A stretch of 64,000 nt of DNA, from NCBI RefSeq assembly GCF_004214935.1, contig NZ_SFCC01000011.1:62001-126000 (forward strand), written 5' to 3'. Positions 59,037 to 64,000 of this stretch are shown here, in pieces (within the stretch, counting starts at the first letter, position 1; the number at the start of each line of letters is the position of its first letter). Position numbers and translations under genes: made by a program. The notes beneath the pieces are model-generated. The model saw only the letters and a list, made by a program, of their open reading frames with translations. It did not search any database and was not told the DNA's origin. This stretch comes from Amycolatopsis suaedae. GTDB lineage: Bacteria > Actinomycetota > Actinomycetes > Mycobacteriales > Pseudonocardiaceae.

Positions 59037-60005
59037 TCAGACGCGACCGGCCACGCGACGGCGGCGGGCGACCTCGGCCAGCAGGACGCCCGCGGCGACC
59101 GAGGCGTTCAGCGACTCGACACCGGCGGCCATCGGGATGGACACCGTCGCGTCGCAGGTCTCCCTGACCAGCCGGGACAGGCCGCGGCCCTCCGAGCCGA
59201 CCACCACGACCAGCGGGTCGGTCGCCAGGCTCAGCCCGTCGATGTCCACCGAGCCGTCGGCGTCCAGGCCCGCGATCATCAGGCCCTCCTTCGCCCACGC
59301 CTTGAGCTGCCGGGTCAGGTTGGTCGCCACGGCGACCGGCAGCCGGGCGGCGGTGCCCGCGCTGGTCCGCCACGCGACGGCCGTCACGCCCGCGCTGCGC
59401 CGCCCCGGCAGCAGCACGCCGTGCGCACCGAACGCCGCCGCCGACCGGATCACCGCACCCAGGTTGCGCGGGTCGGTCACCCCGTCCAGCGCGACCAGCA
59501 GCGGTGGCTCACCCGAATCCTGGGCCGCCGCCAGCAGATCGTCGGGGTGCGCGTACTCGAACGGCGGCACCTGCAGCCCGAGCCCCTGGTGCACGGCCCG
59601 GTTGGTCTTGCGGTCCAGTTCCTCGCGCGGCACCTCCAGGATCGAGATGCCCTTGTCCGCCGCCAGCCGGACGGCCTCGGTGACCCGGTCGTCGGCGTCG
59701 ACGTTCAGCGCGACGTACAACGCCGTCGCCGGCACACCTGCCCGCAGCGCCTCGACGACCGGATTGCGGCCGGCGATCAGCTCCGGCCCCTCGGCCTTCT
59801 TGGCCGCGGCCTTCGCCGACCGTTCCGCACGCGCGGCGGCCGCCATGGCCCGCCGCTGCGCGGGGTGGCCGGTGCGGTTCTCGGCCCTGGGCGTCGGGCC
59901 CTTGCCCTCCAGCCCCTTGCGCCGCTGACCGCCGGATCCGACGACCTGGCCCTTCTTCGTACCGGCCTTGCGGATGGCGCCACGACGCCGGGAGTTGCCT
60001 GCCAT
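59037..60005 (-). CDS. rlmB: 23S rRNA (guanosine-2'-O)-methyltransferase RlmB-type
   Basis: 322 residues. Residues 1-75 are a basic, disordered extension (RRRGAIRKAGTKKGQ ... RAERSAKAAAKKAEG) typical of actinobacteria. Then the SpoU substrate-binding domain (LIAGRNPVVEALRAGVPATA) and the knotted SPOUT methyltransferase: LVALDGVTDPRNLGAVIRSA, VVVVGSEGRGLSRLV and the C-terminal knot VSIPMAAGVESLNASVAAGV. It methylates a ribose in the peptidyl-transferase region of 23S rRNA. It lies two bases downstream of cysS, as in mycobacteria. Confidence 0.94.
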   Translation of the reverse strand: MAGNSRRRGAIRKAGTKKGQVVGSGGQRRKGLEGKGPTPRAENRTGHPAQRRAMAAAARAERSAKAAAKKAEGPELIAGRNPVVEALRAGVPATALYVALNVDADDRVTEAVRLAADKGISILEVPREELDRKTNRAVHQGLGLQVPPFEYAHPDDLLAAAQDSGEPPLLVALDGVTDPRNLGAVIRSAAAFGAHGVLLPGRRSAGVTAVAWRTSAGTAARLPVAVATNLTRQLKAWAKEGLMIAGLDADGSVDIDGLSLATDPLVVVVGSEGRGLSRLVRETCDATVSIPMAAGVESLNASVAAGVLLAEVARRRRVAGRV

Positions 60006-60007
60006 AC

Positions 60008-61384
60008 CTAAGCTTCTCTAACTGTCCACTGAGGACCATCGGGGGTGTCTTCGACCGCGACACCCGCTGCGTGCAGGCGGTCGCGGATTGCGTCGGCCCT
60101 GGCGAAGTCGCGCTCCGCGCGGGCCGCGATCCGCTCCTCGAGCATGCTCTCGACGAGCGACGCCAGCGCCTGCCTGGTCGGGCCCTCGTCGCCGGCCCCG
60201 GCCCAGCGCGGCGACAGCGGGTCCAGGCCGAGCACGCCGGTCATCGCCCGCAGGCTCGACGCCAGTTCGACGGCCCTGGAGTTATCGCCCGCGTCCAGCG
60301 CGGTGTTGCCGTCCCGCACGGTGTTGTGCATCACGGCGAACGCCTGCGGGGTCGCCAGGTCGTCGTCCAGCGCGGCCGCGAACGCCGGATCGACCTGCCC
60401 GACCGGCACGTCACCGGCCCTGCGCAGGAACTGCTCGATCCGCTGGTAGCCCTGCGCGGCCTCGCTGAGCGCGCCCGGCGAGTACTCGATCGTCGACCGG
60501 TAGTGCGGCTGGACCAGGTAGTACCGCAGTTCGACGGCCCGGTGCTCACGCAGCATCTCCGGGATCGCCACCACGTTTCCGAGCGACTTCGACATCTTCT
60601 CGCCCGCCAGCGTCACCCACGCGTTGTGCAGCCAGAACCGGGCGAACCCGTCACCTGCCGCGTTGGACTGGGCGCGCTCGTTCTCGTGGTGCGGGAACAC
60701 CAGGTCGACGCCGCCGCCGTGGATGTCGAACTCCGCGCCGAGGTAGGTGGTCGCCATCGCCGAGCACTCTAGGTGCCAGCCCGGCCGGCCCGGTCCCCAC
60801 GGCGTCGGCCACGACGGCTCGCCGGGCTTGGCGGCCTTCCACAGCGTGAAGTCCCTCGGGTCCCGCTTGCCCTCGCCGGCCGACTCGCCCTGCTGGACCT
60901 CGTCCAGCTGCTGGCGGGACAGCTCGCCGTAGCCGTCGAACGACTTCACCGCGAAGTACACGTCCCCGCCGGACGCGTAGGCGTGACCGCCGTCGATGAG
61001 CCGCCGCATCAGCTCGACCATCTGCGTGACGTGCCCGGTCGCCCTCGGCGCGATCGACGGCGGAAGGCACCCCAGCGCCTCGTAGGCGTCCTCGAAGGCC
61101 CGCTCGTGGGTGAAACCCCACTCCCACCACGGCCTGCCCGCGTCGGCGGCCTTGGTGAGGATCTTGTCGTCGATGTCGGTGACGTTGCGGACGAACAGCA
61201 CATCAAGTCCACTGTGGACGAGCCAGCGGCGCAGGACGTCGTAGTTCAGCGCACCGCGGACGTGCCCGATGTGCGGGACGCCCTGCACGGTGGCCCCACA
61301 CACGTACATCGACGCCGTTCCACTGCGCGCGGGATGGAACTCCCGCATGGACCGGGTAGCGGTGTCGTAGAGGTGTAAGGCCAC
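60008..61384 (-). CDS. cysS: Cysteinyl-tRNA synthetase
   Basis: 458 residues. The HIGH motif is in GVPHIGHVRGALNYD, the zinc Cys/His set begins at MYVCGATVQG, and KMSKS is in EKMSKSLGNVVAIPEML. The C-terminal DALR/anticodon part ends at AAGVAVEDTPDGPQWTVREA. Charges tRNA-Cys. Unlike mycothiol ligase MshC, it has the full CysRS length and anticodon domain, so it is the translational enzyme. Followed by rlmB and preceded, 41 bases away, by a HAD gene in the same direction. Confidence 0.95.
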   Translation of the reverse strand: MALHLYDTATRSMREFHPARSGTASMYVCGATVQGVPHIGHVRGALNYDVLRRWLVHSGLDVLFVRNVTDIDDKILTKAADAGRPWWEWGFTHERAFEDAYEALGCLPPSIAPRATGHVTQMVELMRRLIDGGHAYASGGDVYFAVKSFDGYGELSRQQLDEVQQGESAGEGKRDPRDFTLWKAAKPGEPSWPTPWGPGRPGWHLECSAMATTYLGAEFDIHGGGVDLVFPHHENERAQSNAAGDGFARFWLHNAWVTLAGEKMSKSLGNVVAIPEMLREHRAVELRYYLVQPHYRSTIEYSPGALSEAAQGYQRIEQFLRRAGDVPVGQVDPAFAAALDDDLATPQAFAVMHNTVRDGNTALDAGDNSRAVELASSLRAMTGVLGLDPLSPRWAGAGDEGPTRQALASLVESMLEERIAARAERDFARADAIRDRLHAAGVAVEDTPDGPQWTVREA

Positions 61385-61425
61385 GCCGGAATGGTACGGG
61401 TTCGGCCGGTGACCCGTACCACTGA

Positions 61426-62112
61426 CTACAGCAGCTCGTGTGCCCGGACCGCCTTGAGCAGCGCGTCCGGACGCTGCGCCGTCGGCAGCGGGTCCACCAG
61501 CTCGAAGGCGCAGCCCAGTGCCCTGGCGCCGCCGTCGGCCTCCTCGCTGTCACCCACCATGAGCGTGCTCGCGCCCTCGGAGCCCACTGCCTCCAGCGCG
61601 GCGCGGAAGATCTCCGGCTGCGGCTTGATGGCTCCTACCTCGAAGGACAGCACGAAGGCGTCCACGTACTGGTCCCACCCGCGGGCGGAGAACGCGGGCC
61701 GGATGTCGAAGGCGATGTTGCTCAGGACGCCGACCTTGACGCCCCGGCCTGCCAGGCCCTTGAGCACGGCCTCGGTGTCCGGGTACGGCGTCCAGCCGGC
61801 GGGATCGATCAGCCGGTCGTAGAGCGCCTTGGCCTGCTCGACCTTCGGCACGCCGGACTGCCGCAGGACCTCCAGGTAGACCTTGCGGTGCAGCTGGGCG
61901 TCCAGGTCGCGGTTCTCCCACGCGTGCTGGTGCTCGGGATCCAGGTCGACGACCTGCCCGATCGGCGCGGTCATCCGCCGCATCAGCTCCGTCTGGGCCT
62001 CGAAGTCGAGCGGGTCGCCGTCGGCGCCGGTCAGGTCGGACAGCCAGGTCTCGTCCTGCTCTAGACGGAATACGGTTCCGGAGAAGTCGAACAACACCGT
62101 GTTGATGGCCAC
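61426..62112 (-). CDS. HAD-superfamily hydrolase
   Basis: 228 residues, ATG 62112. Motif I is DFSGTVF: the nucleophile Asp is present but the second Asp of DxDGT is Ser, as in some phosphonatase-like and uncharacterised HAD proteins, which alters the acid/base step. Motif II VGVLSNIA, motif III Lys in GAIKPQPEIF and motif IV VGDSEEADGGARA are intact. Cap domain of C1 type (residues 15-100). Substrate unknown. Inserted between ispF and cysS, where mycobacteria have none. Confidence 0.87.
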   Translation of the reverse strand: MAINTVLFDFSGTVFRLEQDETWLSDLTGADGDPLDFEAQTELMRRMTAPIGQVVDLDPEHQHAWENRDLDAQLHRKVYLEVLRQSGVPKVEQAKALYDRLIDPAGWTPYPDTEAVLKGLAGRGVKVGVLSNIAFDIRPAFSARGWDQYVDAFVLSFEVGAIKPQPEIFRAALEAVGSEGASTLMVGDSEEADGGARALGCAFELVDPLPTAQRPDALLKAVRAHELL

Positions 62113-62156
62113 AGCCTCAGGCTACGGTGTTTGATTGCCCTCGCTTCGCTCGGGCG

Positions 62157-62250
62157 CGGTCGGGCCCTTCAGTCGGTGTCTTCCCTCCTCGCCGTTCGGC
62201 CGCGAGCGGCCTCTGCGGCTCGTCAGTCCAGACACCGCCGGGCCCGACCG
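62157..62250. terminator. Long stem-loop between ispF and the HAD gene
   Basis: cggtcgggccc (62157-62167) pairs with 62240-62250 over 11 bp, and ggtgtc (62175-62180) with gacacc (62231-62236); the 50-base apex can fold further (ccgttcggccgcgagcgg). Probably the end of the carD-ispD-ispF transcript; its size would also fit a structured leader for the HAD gene. Confidence 0.6.
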
Positions 62251-62271
62251 TGTGCCGTGCCCGGTGAGCTT

Positions 62272-62757
62272 CTACGGAACAGGGAGCGGCGCGGGCAGCA
62301 GCAGCGCCGTCGCGATCGCGGCGATCCCCTCGCCCCGGCCGGTGAGGCCGAGGCCGTCGGTGGTCGTACCGGTGACGCTCACCGGCCCGCCCGCGGCCGC
62401 CGACAGCACGTCCTGGGCCTCCCGGCGACGCGGTCCGATGCGTGGCGCGTTGCCGATCACCTGCACGACGGCGTTGCCGAGGACGTAACCCTCCGCCCGG
62501 ACCAGCTCGGCCGCGTGCGCGAGGAACTCCGCGCCGTGCCTGCCCGCCCAGCGCGGGTCGCCGGTGCCGAACACCGCGCCGAGATCACCGAGACCGGCCG
62601 CGGACAGCAGCGCGTCGCACAGCGCGTGGGCGGCGACGTCGCCGTCGGAGTGCCCGGCACAGCCGTCGACGCCCGGCCAGTGCAGCCCGGCCAGCCAGCA
62701 GTCCCGGCCCGCCTCGATCGGATGGACGTCGACACCCTGCCCGACCCGTGGGTTCAC
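62272..62757 (-). CDS. ispF: 2-C-methyl-D-erythritol 2,4-cyclodiphosphate synthase
   Basis: 161 residues from GTG 62757, overlapping the ispD stop (GTGA). MEP-pathway enzyme making the cyclic diphosphate for isoprenoids. Metal site GVDVHPIEAGRD (Asp8, His10) and GHSDGDVAAHALCDALL are intact, with a further His nearby; TGTTTDGLGLTGRGEGIAAI forms the substrate-binding end. Trimeric in known members. Short C-terminus (LLLPAPLPVP). Normal in all visible motifs, unlike its partner ispD. Confidence 0.94.
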   Translation of the reverse strand: MNPRVGQGVDVHPIEAGRDCWLAGLHWPGVDGCAGHSDGDVAAHALCDALLSAAGLGDLGAVFGTGDPRWAGRHGAEFLAHAAELVRAEGYVLGNAVVQVIGNAPRIGPRRREAQDVLSAAAGGPVSVTGTTTDGLGLTGRGEGIAAIATALLLPAPLPVP

Positions 62758-63398
62758 CGAGCGGCCCTTTCGCTGAGGATGGTTTCGGCGACGGCGAAGT
62801 CGAACGCGCTCACGATCTCCGCGCCGTCGGGATGACCTTGCACCATGGCCACCGAGGCGCCCGGGACCGCGAGCGGATCCGCGGGCCATCCCGCGGCCTC
62901 CAGCCACGCCGGCCGCAGTGCGCGAGGGGTCTGGACCACCCGCAGCAGGTCCCGGTCGGCGGTGCCGGTGATCGTGCCGTCGGCATCGACGAGCTTGACC
63001 GTGTCGGTCACCGGCAGCACCGGTACCGCGACGTCGACCTCCTCGGTCAGCGCCGCGAGCACCGCGCCGACGGTCTCCGGCCGGGCCAGCGCGCGGGCGG
63101 CGTCGTGGACCACCGCGACCTCGAACCGTGTCCGGTCGACCACGCTGACGGCCCGCCGGAGCGAGTCGCTACGATCTGCGCCACCGGAGACCAGCTCGAT
63201 GGTCATCGGGCCCCGGACAGCATGAACCGCCGGCTCGCACTCGGCGAACCGGCGGTCCGGTACGACGACAACAGCGTGCTCCACCAGGCCGGACGCGGAC
63301 AGGCCACGCACGGCATGGGTCAGCAACGGTTCACCGTGGACGGTGTCGAGCACGTCCGAGGCCGGGTTGTCGGCAAGGACGAGCGCGACAACATTCAT
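62754..63398 (-). CDS. ispD: IspD-like cytidylyltransferase with altered CTP-binding loop
   Basis: 214 residues, ATG 63398. Position between carD and ispF and the C-terminal two thirds fit IspD: VSGGADRSDSLRRAV, VAVVHDAARALARPE and VVQTPRALRP, with catalytic-region Asp in HDAAR. The N-terminus is odd: IspD has a Gly-rich AAGxGxRxG loop with Arg and then PKQ/PKA Lys that bind CTP and stabilise the transition state; here it reads ALVLADNPASDVLDTVHGEP with neither Gly-rich loop nor Lys. It either uses other residues or has lost activity, with a second ispD elsewhere. Assigned to the family with reserve about activity. Confidence 0.82.
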   Translation of the reverse strand: MNVVALVLADNPASDVLDTVHGEPLLTHAVRGLSASGLVEHAVVVVPDRRFAECEPAVHAVRGPMTIELVSGGADRSDSLRRAVSVVDRTRFEVAVVHDAARALARPETVGAVLAALTEEVDVAVPVLPVTDTVKLVDADGTITGTADRDLLRVVQTPRALRPAWLEAAGWPADPLAVPGASVAMVQGHPDGAEIVSAFDFAVAETILSERAAR

Positions 63399-63432
63399 GA
63401 TGTTCTGCTGCGCGGTATTGCGAGATGGATTG

Positions 63433-63924
63433 TCAGACGGCGGCGGTCTCCAGGACCTCGTCGAGCAGGACCTCGGCCTTGCCCTCGTCGGTGCCTTCGG
63501 CGAGTGCCAGCTCGCTCACCAGAATTTGCCGCGCCTTCGCCAGCATGCGTTTCTCGCCGGCGGACAGGCCGCGGTCCTTCTCTCGCCGCCAGAGGTCGCG
63601 CACCACTTCGGCCACCTTGTTCACATCGCCGGAGGCGAGCTTCTCCAGGTTGGCCTTGTACCGACGAGACCAGTTCGTGGGCTCCTCGGTGTGCGGAGCA
63701 CGCAGCACGTCGAAAACTCGATTCAGACCGTCCTGGCCCACGACATCGCGCACGCCGACGATCTCGGCGTTGTCTGCGGGCACGCGAACGGTCAGGTCAC
63801 CCTGCGCGACCTTGAGGACGAGGTATTTCTTCTCCTCGCCCTTGATCACGCGGGTCTCGATCGCTTCGATGAGTGCGGCACCGTGGTGCGGGTAGACGAC
63901 GGTCTCTCCGACCTTGAAAACCAT
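63433..63924 (-). CDS. carD: CarD-family RNA polymerase-binding transcription factor
   Basis: 163 residues, ATG 63924 with gaaaggggc upstream. The N-terminal RNA polymerase-interaction domain (MVFKVGETVVYPHHGAALIE, residues 1-55) binds the beta subunit; the helical C-terminal domain binds DNA at the upstream edge of the bubble (conserved Trp in NWSRRYKANLEKL, residue 85). CarD stabilises open complexes, especially at rRNA promoters, and is essential in mycobacteria. The carD-ispD-ispF order is conserved in actinobacteria; a gap of 34 bases separates it from ispD. The last 76 bases of the window after its start hold its promoter region; nothing firm was recognised. Confidence 0.97.
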   Translation of the reverse strand: MVFKVGETVVYPHHGAALIEAIETRVIKGEEKKYLVLKVAQGDLTVRVPADNAEIVGVRDVVGQDGLNRVFDVLRAPHTEEPTNWSRRYKANLEKLASGDVNKVAEVVRDLWRREKDRGLSAGEKRMLAKARQILVSELALAEGTDEGKAEVLLDEVLETAAV

Positions 63925-64000
63925 GTGTCCTCTGCCCCTTTCGCTACAACCATGCTAGCACGCTGCGCATCACCCCATCTAGCGCCCCGGGTTCCGTCGT

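Overview
The window is very GC-rich, densely coded chromosomal DNA from an actinomycete, most probably a member of the Pseudonocardiales; the genus cannot be fixed from the sequence alone. GTG and TTG starts, ATGA/GTGA stop-start overlaps and short intergenic gaps are frequent. The backbone follows, from memory of the Mycobacterium tuberculosis map, the block ppa-dacB-DUF2342-tilS-hpt-[ESX genes]-ftsH-folE-folP-folB-folK-DUF3180-DUF6779-DUF2520-panC-panD-coaX-lysS-lsr2-clpC1, with an amidase, mutY and rlmB-cysS-ispF-ispD-carD further along. No rRNA, tRNA, CRISPR array, prophage or insertion sequence was recognised.

Layout. 1-3.2 kb: end of an M14 carboxypeptidase, a gamma-carbonic anhydrase-like protein, an L11 paralogue coupled to a short zinc-finger protein, and glyA. 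3.2-8.0 kb: ppa (minus), then dacB, a DUF2342 metalloprotease, tilS and hpt. 8.1-11.5 kb: a type VII secretion-associated set (small YxxxE protein, PPE-like protein, two EspG chaperones). 11.7-16.4 kb: ftsH and the folate operon. 16.4-17.8 kb: repeat-rich gap and a MerR regulator. 17.9-24.4 kb: membrane proteins, a PrsW-like protease and the pantothenate/CoA genes panC-panD-coaX. 24.4-31.2 kb: a guanidinium exporter under a guanidine-III riboswitch, lysS, lsr2, an iron-regulated FhuF-like reductase and clpC. 31.3-41.5 kb: accessory genes (NmrA/HxlR pair, large AfsR-type regulator, drug-type ABC exporter, Sir2, M1 peptidase, hydrolase). 42.3-44.5 kb: amidase and mutY. 44.5-48.4 kb: LacI regulator and a metal ABC importer. 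48.4-58.6 kb: AlgX/AlgJ-like and AlgI-like acylation proteins separated by twin DUF445 proteins, a DivIVA-like protein, an FGGY kinase, a pseudo-signal peptidase and an AHSA1-hydrolase fusion under ArsR. 59.0-63.9 kb: rlmB, cysS, a HAD protein, ispF, ispD and carD, all minus.

How the genes work together. ftsH, clpC, lsr2, carD, lysS, cysS, tilS, hpt, folEPBK, panCD, coaX and ispDF are housekeeping genes for proteolysis, nucleoid structure, translation and cofactor supply. Several small regulatory circuits can be read directly: sugE with its riboswitch, a MerR operator, an IdeR-type iron box before the FhuF-like gene, an ArsR palindrome, HxlR and LacI operators.

The least explained material is intergenic. 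A family of GTGAAGG-centred palindromes sits mostly at gene ends and doubles as terminators. Three gaps (26.9-27.4, 41.5-42.3 and 58.7-59.0 kb) carry a larger mosaic element: opposed arrays of about 21-bp units around a conserved core that can fold into a hairpin. These arrays are the best candidate for something undescribed here.
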